Shown here in pieces: positions 1 through 7,296 of a stretch of DNA of 15,847 bases. Position 1 is the stretch's first letter. Each line of letters opens with the position of its first letter. The DNA is from DATLGD01 sp035540755 (GTDB lineage Bacteria; Actinomycetota; Actinomycetes; Mycobacteriales; SCTD01). The notes beneath the pieces are model-generated. The model was not told the origin of the DNA, did not search any database, and saw only the letters and a list, made by a program, of their open reading frames with translations. The DNA lies in the NCBI GenBank assembly GCA_035540755.1, contig DATLGD010000030.1:1-15847 (forward strand), in the 5' to 3' direction. The translations under genes were made by a program, and so were the position numbers.

Positions 1-197
1 CTCCGCTCCACCGAGGACACGCCCGGCACCTGCCCGAGCCCGTCGAGGGCCTCGGGGGCGACGCTGCCCGAGACGACGCCGACGCGGCTCATCACCCGCT
101 CGACCTGCAGCCCGGCGGCGGTGAGCTCCTGCACGACCTGCTCGCGCGAGCGGGCGCGGTCCATCCTGATCAGGACGTCGACGCGGTCGGCTGGCAC
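1..197 (-). CDS. Small I9-propeptide-like protein (3' end outside window)
   Basis: Read on the minus strand from GTG at 197, the frame stays open to the window edge and gives about 65 residues beginning VPADRVDVLIRMDRARSREQ. The alternation of a VDVLIRM strand, an amphipathic helix (REQVVQELTAAG), two strands (LQVERVMSRVGVVSGSV) and a second helix (PEALDGLGQVPGV) matches the ferredoxin-like fold of subtilisin propeptides and I9-type inhibitors. Small proteins of this kind sit beside S8 proteases in actinobacteria. It starts 55 nt after the protease stop, so the two are probably co-transcribed and this protein may chaperone or inhibit that protease; this role is inferred. No clear Shine-Dalgarno precedes the GTG, and an ATG at 164 and a TTG further upstream are other possible starts. 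A short GC inverted repeat (233-237 with 242-246) lies between the genes but has only a 5-bp stem. Fold call moderate; function inferred. Confidence 0.6.
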   Translation of the reverse strand, partial: MPADRVDVLIRMDRARSREQVVQELTAAGLQVERVMSRVGVVSGSVAPEALDGLGQVPGVSSVER

Positions 198-252
198 GTC
201 GTCGACGCTACGGCCCGTCGCGGACGGCGACAACCCCCGCCGGGGTGGGCTC

Positions 253-1392
<1,140 letters not shown>

Positions 1393-1473
1393 CTCCCGAC
1401 AGTGCCACGCGCGTCGGACACCGCGACTCCAGCGGCACGTCCGTCACAGTGAAGTCCTTGCCGACGCACCCCT

Positions 1474-1480
1474 GGAGGAG
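1474..1480 (+). promoter_or_regulatory. Ribosome binding site of the aminotransferase
   Basis: GGAGGAG precedes the GTG at 1483 by a few bases. It selects this start, because no other in-frame start nearby has comparable pairing to the 16S rRNA 3' end. Confidence 0.7.
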
Positions 1481-1482
1481 CC

Positions 1483-2784
1483 GTGCCGCACGCCGACGAG
1501 CTCGACCGCGCCGTCGACGAGGCCCGCCGCCGCTATGCCCAGCGCCGTCCGGAGACGGCCGCGCTGCACGAGCGCGCCACCCGGGTGATGCCCGGCGGCA
1601 ACACCCGCACGGTGCTCTACCACCGGCCGTTCCCGCTGCGGGTGGCCCGGGCGTGGGACGCCGTGCTCGAGGACGTCGACGGCCACCGGTACGTCGACCT
1701 GCTCGGCGAGTACTCCGCCGGCCTCTACGGCCACTCCCATCCCGTCGTCCTCGAGGCGATGCGCGAGGCCATCGCGGAGGGACTCAGCCGTGGCGCGCAC
1801 ACCGAGCGCGAGGTGCTGCTGGCCGACGCCGTCTGCGCCCGCTGGCCCTCGATCGAGCGGGTCCGCTTCACCAACTCCGGCACCGAGGCCAACCTCATGG
1901 CGCTGTCGGCGGCCCGCGTGTTCACCGGGCGGGACCGCGTCGTCGTCTTCCGCGGCGGCTACCACGGCGGGCTGCTCACCTTCGCCCACGGCGCCTCGCC
2001 GGTGAACGCGCCCTACGACGTCCTGGTCGCCGACTTCAACGACGCGGACGCCGCCCGCGACCTCCTTCGCGCGCACGCCGATCAGGTCGCCTGCGTGCTC
2101 GTCGAGCCGATGCTCGGCTCGGCCGGCTGCCTGCCCGCCGACCCCGGCTTCCTGCAGGCGCTGCGCGAGATCACCGCCGGGACCGGTGCGCTGCTGGTCT
2201 TCGACGAGGTGATGACCTCCCGCATCGGCGCGGGCGGCCTGCAGCAGCACTACGGCGTCAGGCCCGACCTCACCACGCTCGGCAAGTACGTGGGCGGCGG
2301 CAGCTCTTTCGGCGCCTTCGGCGGGCGCGCGGACGTCATGTCCCTGTTCGACCCGACCCGGTCGGACGCCCTGCCGCACGCGGGCACCTTCAACAACAAC
2401 GTGATCTCGATGGCGGCCGGTCACGCCGGGCTGACCCGCGTCTACCCGCCCGAGGTCGCCGAGGCGCACACCCGGCGGGGTGACGAGCTGCGCCACCGCC
2501 TTGCCGAGGCGCTCGACGGCGCTCCGTTCTGCGTCACCGGGCTCGGCTCGCTGATGGCACTGCACGCCACCTCCGGCCCCGTCCGCCGGCTCGAGGACCT
2601 GCACGACGCGGACCCCCGCCGGCTCGAGCTGCTGTTCCTCGACCTGCTCGAGCGCGGCGTCTACCTCGCGCCGCGCGGCTACCTGGCACTGAGCCTGGCG
2701 GTCACCGACAGCCAGCTCGACGGGTTCGTGGACGCCGTCGCGGACGCGGTGCGCGGGCGGTCGTCGCTGTTCGCCCACCGCTGA
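1483..2784 (+). CDS. Class III PLP-dependent aminotransferase (glutamate-1-semialdehyde aminomutase-like)
   Basis: The 433-aa, full-length fold-type I aminotransferase carries the family's landmark motifs. PLP-phosphate contacts lie in FTNSGTEAN (129-137), the cofactor-stacking region in YHGG (160-163), the pyridine-nitrogen Asp in DEV (Asp241), and the Schiff-base lysine in LGKYVGGG (Lys268). The AGTFNNN segment in the C-terminal half is where class III enzymes contact the second subunit's cofactor. The N-terminal RVMPGGNTRT element is shared with glutamate-1-semialdehyde aminomutases and relatives. I do not call it hemL: no haem genes are adjacent, and the motif after the lysine differs from the usual HemL pattern. 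Its amino donor and acceptor are unknown. The GTG start is supported by the GGAGGAG site. It stands alone, divergent from the protease and followed by the unusual 2785-3300 region. Confidence 0.9.
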   Translation: MPHADELDRAVDEARRRYAQRRPETAALHERATRVMPGGNTRTVLYHRPFPLRVARAWDAVLEDVDGHRYVDLLGEYSAGLYGHSHPVVLEAMREAIAEGLSRGAHTEREVLLADAVCARWPSIERVRFTNSGTEANLMALSAARVFTGRDRVVVFRGGYHGGLLTFAHGASPVNAPYDVLVADFNDADAARDLLRAHADQVACVLVEPMLGSAGCLPADPGFLQALREITAGTGALLVFDEVMTSRIGAGGLQQHYGVRPDLTTLGKYVGGGSSFGAFGGRADVMSLFDPTRSDALPHAGTFNNNVISMAAGHAGLTRVYPPEVAEAHTRRGDELRHRLAEALDGAPFCVTGLGSLMALHATSGPVRRLEDLHDADPRRLELLFLDLLERGVYLAPRGYLALSLAVTDSQLDGFVDAVADAVRGRSSLFAHR

Positions 2785-2804
2785 CACGCCGGGCTCATCA
2801 CCGG

Positions 2805-2834
2805 ATGACAACCCGGCCCGCACCGTCCTACGCT
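2805..2834 (+). promoter_or_regulatory. Predicted sigma-70-type promoter
   Basis: ATGACA at 2805-2810 and TACGCT at 2829-2834 are 18 bp apart, a good vegetative -35/-10 pair for an actinobacterium. The predicted transcript starts near 2841, just before the strong ribosome binding site at 2848-2862, so the leader would be only about 28 nt. It lies 20 nt after the aminotransferase stop and points away from it, so it drives whatever is encoded from 2869 onward. Confidence 0.55.
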
Positions 2835-2847
2835 TGTCAGCACACGG

Positions 2848-2862
2848 GAGAGGAGGTGGTCC
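2848..2862 (+). promoter_or_regulatory. Unusually long Shine-Dalgarno sequence
   Basis: GAGAGGAGGTGGTCC pairs with the 16S rRNA 3' tail well beyond the core: GGAGGTGGTC is complementary to GATCACCTCC with a single G-U wobble. It lies 12 nt upstream of TTG 2869. Such long pairing is far stronger than that of any other gene in the window and marks the short frame that follows as translated or ribosome-binding. Confidence 0.6.
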
Positions 2863-2868
2863 GACACT

Positions 2869-2907
2869 TTGCGTGCTCATCGGACTCGTGAGGTGGCTGT
2901 CCGCTAG
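2869..2907 (+). CDS. Twelve-codon leader-type ORF
   Basis: TTG at 2869 opens a 12-codon frame, read as MRAHRTREVAVR with TTG initiating, ending at TAG 2905-2907. The peptide is short and basic (four Arg, one His) with no recognisable domain. Support comes from what surrounds it: a promoter at 2805-2834, an exceptional ribosome binding site at 2848-2862, and an 11-bp hairpin with internal structure at 2987-3051. This order of promoter, tiny frame and hairpin is that of leader peptides and attenuators, where ribosome progress controls downstream folding. No intact gene now follows on the plus strand, only a PIN remnant, so the regulated gene may have been lost or the unit may act as a small RNA. 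Function unknown; translation not proven. Confidence 0.45.
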   Translation: MRAHRTREVAVR

Positions 2908-2986
2908 GACGCCGTAGCAAGGACTGCTCGCTGGTCATCGATCGCGCGCCTTGTGCGGCGCACGGCGAATCCAGAACAGGCACCAG

Positions 2987-3051
2987 ACCCCCGGGCGCCG
3001 GCCCTCGTCCAGCCGGCCCTTCGACTCGCGTCGGAGGAAACGCCCGGGGGT
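2987..3051 (+). ncRNA. Structured RNA element or attenuator/terminator hairpin
   Basis: An 11-bp perfect stem pairs 2987-2997 (ACCCCCGGGCG) with 3041-3051 (CGCCCGGGGGT). The roughly 43-nt interior has its own structure: GCCGGC copies at 2997-3002 and 3012-3017 can pair with each other, competing for the end of the outer stem, and CGAC/GTCG (3022-3025 with 3030-3033) forms a small tetraloop hairpin. GGAGGAAA follows at 3033-3040. A TTCGCCTTTGTCT stretch follows the outer stem, a weak U-rich tail. It can be read as a terminator for the 2869 unit or as a switch with two mutually exclusive folds. I recognise no named riboswitch. Confidence 0.45.
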
Positions 3052-3071
3052 TCGCCTTTGTCTGCACCGGG

Positions 3072-3305
3072 ACCCGGCTCGTGCGTACGCCCTGGTGCGA
3101 AGTCCCGGCGGCCCAGGAGCTGGACCTGCTCGCCGCGGCCTGTGCGGGCGGTGACCACGAGTTCTGGCCGTGCCACATCAGCCTGCTCGATCCTCATGGC
3201 GCTCAGGCCGGCGCGAGCCGCCGGCCAGCGTCGTGTCCCCGACGTGTCGGGCGGGCTGGTCGTGGTCGTGGCAGCGACCCTCGTGGGCCGGAGGCGCTAC
3301 CGGGC
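3072..3305 (+). pseudogene. Frameshifted C-terminal remnant of a VapC-type PIN toxin
   Basis: In the frame containing 3081, the translation reads VRTPWCEVPAAQELDLLAAA, then CAGGDHEFWPCHISLLDP up to about 3197. The HEFWP..ISLLDP pattern is typical of the middle of actinobacterial VapC toxins. Past that point this frame loses resemblance, but the next frame continues with LRPARAAGQRRVPDVSGGL and VVVVAATLVG, which fits the following PIN segment (normally R..GHRQVTDAYLLALA). One indel near 3197-3215 would restore the order. The N-terminal half with the first catalytic Asp is absent, and no partner antitoxin is visible. I infer a dead toxin fragment left after the upstream part was replaced. The resemblance is by eye only. 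Confidence 0.5.
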
Positions 3306-3569
3306 CTGCGGTCCCGTGCGGCGCCGCGGCGTCCGCTCCCGCGGCTGCTCGAGGAAGGTGTTCACGCCGTCGATCACCCCGGTGTGCTGCACCTCCTGTC
3401 CGTCGCGCTCCCAGCGATGTCGCGAGCAGCGCACGCAGCTGTAGAGGGCCAGATCCGCTCCGCGCGTGGTCACCTGGATCCGGTTCATGGGGGTCTGGCA
3501 GCAGATGCGCGAAAGGGCGGGCGCAGCGGCGTCCGTCGCTCCGGGGACCCTGTTGGACTGTCCGGTCAT
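3297..3569 (-). CDS. Small cysteine-pair (zinc-ribbon-like) protein of unknown function
   Basis: From ATG 3569 the product is 90 aa. Its core, MNRIQVTTRGADLALYSCVR, is flanked by Cys23-Cys24 (ICCQTP) and Cys45/Cys48 (SCVRC), followed by RHRWERDGQEV. Two cysteine pairs about 20 residues apart suggest a zinc-ribbon-like site, although the first pair is adjacent (CC) rather than CxxC, so metal binding is uncertain. The C-terminal tail is Arg-rich and probably disordered. The start is supported by AAGGG a few bases upstream; a longer frame reaching 3689 would overlap the dehydratase start and is unlikely. It is divergent from the dehydratase, and its 3' end lies close to the PIN remnant. I do not recognise a named family. 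Confidence 0.6.
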   Translation of the reverse strand: MTGQSNRVPGATDAAAPALSRICCQTPMNRIQVTTRGADLALYSCVRCSRHRWERDGQEVQHTGVIDGVNTFLEQPRERTPRRRTGPQAR

Positions 3570-3640
3570 GATCGCCCTTGTTCCCACCGCGGAGCGCGCC
3601 CACTCCTGCCGCCGGCCCCACGTGCGCAGCGCCTGATCGG

Positions 3641-3646
3641 TACTGT
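3641..3646 (+). promoter_or_regulatory. -10 element for leaderless transcription of the dehydratase
   Basis: TACTGT fits TANNNT and ends 8 nt before ATG 3655, placing the expected transcription start at or within a base or two of the ATG. No Shine-Dalgarno sequence precedes the ATG (TCGGCCCC), which agrees with a leaderless mRNA. No good -35 is visible. Confidence 0.5.
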
Positions 3647-3654
3647 TCGGCCCC

Positions 3655-4650
3655 ATGCGCGTCCTCGTCACCGGCGGTGCCGGCTTCATCGGCGCGAACT
3701 TCGTGCACTGGACGCTGCGGCACCGCCCGGACGCCGAGGTCGTGGTGCTCGACGCGCTGACCTACGCCGGCAACCGGGCGAGCCTGGCGCCGGTGCAGGA
3801 CCGGATCGAGTTCGTCCAGGGCGACGTCGCCGACGCCGCCCTGGTCGAGGAGCTGGTGAGCCGGGTCGACCTGGTCGTGCACTTCGCCGCCGAGTCGCAC
3901 AACGACAACAGCCTGCACGACCCGTCGCCGTTCGTGACCACCAACGTGGTGGGCACCTTCGCGATCCTCGAGGCGGTCCGCCGGCACGGGGTGCGGCTGC
4001 ACCACATCAGCACCGACGAGGTCTACGGCGACCTCGAGCTCGACGACCCGGCCCGGTTCACCGAGACCACCCCGTACAACCCGAGCAGCCCCTACTCGGC
4101 CACCAAGGCCGGCAGCGACCTGCTGGTCCGAGCCTGGGTGCGCAGCTTCGGCATCCACGCCACGATCAGCAACTGCAGCAACAACTACGGGCCCTACCAG
4201 CACGTGGAGAAGTTCCTGCCCCGCCAGATCACCAACGTGCTCGACGGCGTCCGGCCCAAGCTCTACGGCAAGGGCGAGAACGTCCGCGACTGGATCCACG
4301 TCGACGACCACAACAGCGCCGTCTGGACCATCGCCGACCAGGGCGTCAGCGGCTCGACCTACCTGATCGGCGCCGACGGCGAGCAGGACAACCAGAGCGT
4401 CGTCGAGCTGATCCTGGAGCTGATGGGGCAGCCGCGGGAGGCCTACGACCACGTTCCCGACCGGCCCGGCCACGACCTGCGCTACGCCATCGACGCCACC
4501 AAGCTGCGCACCGAGCTGGGCTGGACCCCGCAGTACACGACCTTCCGCGACGGCCTGACCGCCACCATCGACTGGTACCGGCACAACGAGAACTGGTGGC
4601 GGCCGCAGAAGGACACCACCGAGCAGCTCTACGCCCGGCTCGGCCGCTGA
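3655..4650 (+). CDS. rfbB: dTDP-glucose 4,6-dehydratase
   Basis: The 331-aa product converts dTDP-D-glucose to dTDP-4-keto-6-deoxy-D-glucose with NAD+, the second step toward dTDP-rhamnose and other deoxysugars, in the cytoplasm. Seen in the sequence: the Rossmann loop VTGGAGFIG (5-13); the dehydratase triad region STDEVYG with Thr120, Asp121 and Glu122; and the SDR Tyr147-xxx-Lys151 in SPYSATKAGSD. NNYGPYQ and the RDWIHVDDH segment are also characteristic of this enzyme, as opposed to UDP-sugar epimerases. Length is normal and the frame intact. It stands alone: no rmlA, rmlC or rmlD is in the window, so partners must be encoded elsewhere. Translation is probably leaderless. A hairpin at 4652-4668 directly follows the stop codon. 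Confidence 0.93.
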   Translation: MRVLVTGGAGFIGANFVHWTLRHRPDAEVVVLDALTYAGNRASLAPVQDRIEFVQGDVADAALVEELVSRVDLVVHFAAESHNDNSLHDPSPFVTTNVVGTFAILEAVRRHGVRLHHISTDEVYGDLELDDPARFTETTPYNPSSPYSATKAGSDLLVRAWVRSFGIHATISNCSNNYGPYQHVEKFLPRQITNVLDGVRPKLYGKGENVRDWIHVDDHNSAVWTIADQGVSGSTYLIGADGEQDNQSVVELILELMGQPREAYDHVPDRPGHDLRYAIDATKLRTELGWTPQYTTFRDGLTATIDWYRHNENWWRPQKDTTEQLYARLGR

Positions 4651-4651
4651 C

Positions 4652-4668
4652 CGCGCCGAGAAGGCGCG
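4652..4668. terminator. GC-rich hairpin between convergent genes
   Basis: CGCGCC (4652-4657), loop GAGAA, GGCGCG (4663-4668): a perfect 6-bp stem starting 2 nt after the dehydratase stop and 17 nt from the Uma2 stop on the other strand. It has no U tract, as is common for actinobacterial terminators, and could serve both directions. Confidence 0.5.
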
Positions 4669-4684
4669 CTCCGAGCCGAGCGGG

Positions 4685-5224
4685 TCAGTCCAGCAGCTCG
4701 GAGAGCCGGAACCGCAGGCGAACCGGCTCGTCGAGGGCCACCTGGTCGGTCGAGCGGCCGGTCTCGCGGTAGACCCCGCCGTCGAGCGCGTGCACCACCA
4801 GCACCGCCGGCTCGAGCTCGAGGCGCCAGAAGTGGGGGATGCCCGCTGCCGCGTACTGCGCCGGTTTGGCGATCCGGTCGTTCGCCACGCTGCCGGGGCT
4901 CATGATCTCGACGGCGAGCAGCAAGTCGGCGGCGAGGAGGTGCTGCTGCTGGAGCGCCTCGCCGCGGCAGACGAGGAGGTCAGGCACGCGGTAGTTGCGG
5001 CGGTCGAAGTACACGCCGGCGCCGAGCAGCACCCGCTCTCCCTCACTGACAGCGGCATCCATCCGGACCAGCAGCCGGGCGGCCGCCCCGGCATGACGCG
5101 GCCGTGCGGGTGGCGTCACCAGCAGCGCTCCGTCGACGAGCTCGTAGCCGAAGTCGACGTCGTCGGGCAGGTCATCGACGGTCCAGCCGTCGACGGGCAC
5201 GTGCAGCGTCGTCATGGCGCCCAT
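4685..5224 (-). CDS. Uma2-family PD-(D/E)XK nuclease-like protein
   Basis: From ATG 5224 the product is 179 aa; ATG 5215 (three codons in) is also possible. GAGGAG lies about 4 nt before the first and 13 nt before the second. The Uma2 (DUF820) pattern is clear: YELVDGALLV (Glu28), YRVPDLLV (Asp82), LLLAVEIMSPGS (Glu106), then Lys120 and YAAAGIPHFWRLE. These acidic residues and the lysine form the restriction-endonuclease-like site in the family. Uma2 proteins are abundant in cyanobacteria and actinobacteria but their biological role is not established; nuclease activity is inferred from the fold. It lies downstream of vapBC, separated by 103 nt that include a hairpin, so it is probably transcribed separately. 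Confidence 0.85.
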   Translation of the reverse strand: MGAMTTLHVPVDGWTVDDLPDDVDFGYELVDGALLVTPPARPRHAGAAARLLVRMDAAVSEGERVLLGAGVYFDRRNYRVPDLLVCRGEALQQQHLLAADLLLAVEIMSPGSVANDRIAKPAQYAAAGIPHFWRLELEPAVLVVHALDGGVYRETGRSTDQVALDEPVRLRFRLSELLD

Positions 5225-5230
5225 GCTGCT

Positions 5231-5280
5231 CCTCGCGGGTCGGCCTGTCAGCACCATGCCGGGACGGGACCTCCGCGAGG
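5231..5280. repeat. Spaced inverted repeat upstream of the Uma2 gene
   Basis: CCTCGCG (5231-5237) and CGCGAGG (5274-5280) are perfect inverted copies 36 nt apart. The inner copy lies next to the Uma2 ribosome binding site and could occlude it when paired. A role as a regulatory fold is only a possibility. Confidence 0.3.
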
Positions 5281-5302
5281 CGCCAGCACGCGGTCTGTGG
5301 AC

Positions 5303-5327
5303 GCCGGCGGGGAGCCGTCGCGCCGGC
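5303..5327 (-). terminator. Hairpin just after the VapC stop
   Basis: GCCGGCG (5303-5309) pairs perfectly with CGCCGGC (5321-5327) around an 11-nt loop, directly adjoining the toxin stop codon at 5328. This is a likely end of the vapBC transcript, with no U tract. Confidence 0.45.
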
Positions 5328-5723
5328 TCAGCCCGCCGGGTCGTCGTACGGCGGCCGCAGCCCCGACAGGCTCGGGAAGCGCCGCACGTTGCGCGTCCAC
5401 AACTCGGCCCCGTGGTGCTCGGCGGTGGCAGCCAGCAGGTGGTCGACGAGATCGATGGAGCCGTGGCTGCGGCGGTAGGTCGCAGCCAGCTCGCCGGCAC
5501 GGTCGGCGATCGCCACGTCCACCGGCAGCCAGGTCAGGATGCCGGCCAGCCCCTGCCAGACGGTGCGCTGCCTGGCCGGCAGGCCTCGGAGGATCTCGGT
5601 GCGGGTCAGCACCGACGCCACGCGCGGCCGCCCCGAGCGCACCAGCTCCCGCAATGCCGCCACTGCGGGCGGGTGACCGCGCAGGTGGTCGATCAGCACG
5701 GAGGTGTCGACCAGCACCGTCAC
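5328..5723 (-). CDS. vapC: VapC-type PIN-domain ribonuclease toxin
   Basis: From GTG 5723 the product is 131 aa, normal for VapC, which cleaves RNA (often tRNA or rRNA) using Mg2+ held by conserved acids. Visible PIN residues are Asp6 in VLVDTSVLIDHL, Glu43 in TRTEILRG, Asp94 within SIDLVDHLLAATA and Asn112 in LWTRNVRRFP. The GTG start overlaps the antitoxin TGA as GTGA, so the toxin is translated by coupling to its antitoxin. A longer frame reaching 5756 would read into the antitoxin and is less likely. The last residues (PPYDDPAG) are ordinary for the family. It has all key residues, unlike the PIN remnants at 3072-3305 and 9747-9968. Confidence 0.9.
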   Translation of the reverse strand: MTVLVDTSVLIDHLRGHPPAVAALRELVRSGRPRVASVLTRTEILRGLPARQRTVWQGLAGILTWLPVDVAIADRAGELAATYRRSHGSIDLVDHLLAATAEHHGAELWTRNVRRFPSLSGLRPPYDDPAG

Positions 5724-5992
5724 GGTTCGGAGTGCTCGCCGGGATCGGTGCGCCACCGGCCTCGGCGCACGCTGTCGACGTACGCCGCGCCGTCCTCCGC
5801 CAGGTCTGACCAGACGCCGGCGGAGCGCTCGAGCGCCTCCAGGGCAGCGGCCGAGTCGGCGGCGGCTCGACCGAAGCGCTGATCGACCGCGGCGCGCACC
5901 AGCGCGCCGAGGCTCGCCCCCGACCGGCTGGACTCGGCCTTGAGCAGCCGGTACTGCTCCTCGTCGAGGATGATCTGCGTCCGGCGCGCCAT
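5720..5992 (-). CDS. vapB: Ribbon-helix-helix antitoxin of the vapBC pair
   Basis: The 90-aa product starts MARRTQIILDEEQYRLLKAE, the strand of a ribbon-helix-helix (CopG/Arc-like) DNA-binding domain, followed by its helices ending near SLGALVRAAVDQRFG (residue 41). Residues 42-90 form the toxin-binding tail. Family antitoxins dimerise on an operator through the N-terminal strand and block the PIN active site with the C-terminal tail. The ATG at 5992 is preceded directly by a near-palindrome (5993-6008) that contains a -10-like TAGGCT, so the message is probably leaderless and self-repressed by the toxin-antitoxin complex. It overlaps vapC by 4 nt. It begins 53 nt after the ATPase gene with no strong terminator between, so read-through from that operon is possible. 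Confidence 0.87.
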   Translation of the reverse strand: MARRTQIILDEEQYRLLKAESSRSGASLGALVRAAVDQRFGRAAADSAAALEALERSAGVWSDLAEDGAAYVDSVRRGRWRTDPGEHSEP

Positions 5993-6008
5993 GATGTAAG
6001 CCTACATC
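5993..6008 (-). promoter_or_regulatory. vapBC operator/promoter palindrome
   Basis: GATGTAAGCCTACATC has perfect 6-bp arms (GATGTA/TACATC) around a 4-nt centre and abuts the antitoxin ATG. On the minus strand it contains TAGGCT (6004-5999), a TANNNT -10 element ending 6 nt before the ATG. A repressor bound here would cover the promoter and the start of a leaderless mRNA. Its position and symmetry fit a ribbon-helix-helix operator. Confidence 0.6.
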
Positions 6009-6011
6009 GTG

Positions 6012-6039
6012 CGTCCGAGCATCGGCGGGTCGTCCGAGC
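6012..6039. repeat. Direct repeat upstream of vapBC
   Basis: CGTCCGAGC occurs at 6012-6020 and again at 6031-6039, 19 bp apart, between the ATPase stop codon and the vapBC operator. Two nonamers spaced just under two helical turns could be an extra regulator site, but in DNA this GC-rich chance is a real alternative. Confidence 0.3.
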
Positions 6040-6045
6040 GGCGGC

Positions 6046-7296
6046 TCAGCCTGCCGCCGTCTCCTCCTCGTCCTCGTCGTAGGACGAGCGCACCTCGACC
6101 ACCTCGGTGTCGGGTGCGTGCTGCGGGTCGAGCCGGACGAGGTCCCAGGCGTTGATCCAGGCCCGCACGTACTGCCGCATCCGGGTGGCGCCGAGCCGCT
6201 CGAGCCCGGGCACGTCCGGCGGCGACCAGTCGTAGGCGGCGGCGTGCAGCGCCTTCAGGGTGCGGTAGGCGCGGTCGAGCTCGGCGGCGTCGGGCGGCGC
6301 GAGCAGCACCAGGTCGCGCTCGATGGCCCGGATGCCCCGCTCGGCGAGGCCGGCCAGCTCGTCCCACTCGGCGGTCTGCTTGTCGCGCAGCTTGGCCGGC
6401 ACCTTGCTGCGGTCGTCCTTGCCGGTGAGCACGGCGGCCTCGAAGTCGTCGGTCATGGCCAGCACCGCGGCGACCGGCCCGCCCGGGTCGTCCGGGTCGC
6501 CGCCGGCCCAACGGGCGAGCTCGGCATAGGAGCGGCCGCGCTGCAGCAGCGAGTAGCGGCCGATCAGCTCGACCTCGTCGAACAGCACCACCCAGCCGGC
6601 GTGCCCGGCGGCGCGCAGCAGGCGGGCGGTGAAGCGCATCCGCTGCCGCGCCAGCTCGCGGGCCGGCACCGGGCCGAAGCTGTACAGCCCGCCGGCCCCG
6701 ACCGTCTTGAGGGCGCGGCGCAGCTCGGGCACCCGGATCGGGTCGCCGGCCCAGAACCGCACGACGGCGTCGACGGTCTCGTCGCCGTCGGGCACCTCGC
6801 CGCCGGCCAGCTTCTCGTGCAGCAGCAGCGTGGCGGCGAACCGCTCGTCGACCGGGGCGGCGGGCGCCTGCACCCAGCGGCGCAGCTCGGCGTAGCCGGC
6901 CGAGTCGGGGTCGAGCGCGGCGGCGGCGTCGGCGAGCAGCCCCGGCCGGCGGTCCGGCCCGACCAGCGACTCGACGGCGGCCCGGTGCACCTTGGCCGGG
7001 TCGTGCAGCGGCGTCTCCTTGCTGACCACCACCGTGCTGACGGCGAACCCGCGCTCGAGCGCCAGGTGCGCCAGGTGGGTGAGCAGGTGGCTCTTGCCGG
7101 CGCCGAACCCGCCGCCGAGCAGCAGCCCGCGGGCGGTGCCGCCCTCGGCAGTGTCGAGCAGCGCACCGAAGCGGTCCTCCACGTCGCCCTGGCCCGAGCC
7201 GAGGGCGGCGACGGCGTCCCAGCTCGGCACGCCGGAGCGCAGCGCCTCGACGGCGCGGCGGCGGGCGACCTGCTCGGCACTCATCGGCCCGGTCAT
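6046..7296 (-). CDS. BREX-D-like P-loop ATPase (DUF2791 type)
   Basis: From ATG 7296 the product is 416 aa. The start (RRRAVEALRSGVPSWDAVAA) and the segment before and after the P-loop match the BREX ATP-binding (BrxD/DUF2791) family. Walker A is intact: GGGFGAGKS at 61-69. The family-typical VVVSKETPLHDPAKVHRAAV follows at 89-108. Walker B is WVVLFDEVELIGRYS with Asp240 and Glu241. The C-terminus ends in an acidic tail (SSYDEDEEETAAG). In BREX types 2 and 3, BrxD is an ATPase of anti-phage defence whose exact role is unresolved. Here the ATG overlaps the stop of the preceding paralogue as ATGA, so the two are made together and probably form a complex. No other BREX genes are present. Family resemblance good; role in this locus inferred. 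Confidence 0.8.
   Translation of the reverse strand: MTGPMSAEQVARRRAVEALRSGVPSWDAVAALGSGQGDVEDRFGALLDTAEGGTARGLLLGGGFGAGKSHLLTHLAHLALERGFAVSTVVVSKETPLHDPAKVHRAAVESLVGPDRRPGLLADAAAALDPDSAGYAELRRWVQAPAAPVDERFAATLLLHEKLAGGEVPDGDETVDAVVRFWAGDPIRVPELRRALKTVGAGGLYSFGPVPARELARQRMRFTARLLRAAGHAGWVVLFDEVELIGRYSLLQRGRSYAELARWAGGDPDDPGGPVAAVLAMTDDFEAAVLTGKDDRSKVPAKLRDKQTAEWDELAGLAERGIRAIERDLVLLAPPDAAELDRAYRTLKALHAAAYDWSPPDVPGLERLGATRMRQYVRAWINAWDLVRLDPQHAPDTEVVEVRSSYDEDEEETAAG

Noticed and set aside
1483..2784. Calling the aminotransferase hemL
   Set aside because: It shares the general fold and N-terminal element with glutamate-1-semialdehyde aminomutase, but the motif after the catalytic lysine and the gene context do not support a haem role.
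1444..2880. 478-codon minus-strand ORF opposite the aminotransferase
   Set aside because: The opposite strand carries every catalytic motif of a class III aminotransferase. The minus frame is compositional.
3081..4772. 563-codon plus-strand ORF covering the PIN remnant and the dehydratase
   Set aside because: Only its first 40 or so codons resemble a protein (VapC). The rest is the wrong frame of the dehydratase gene.
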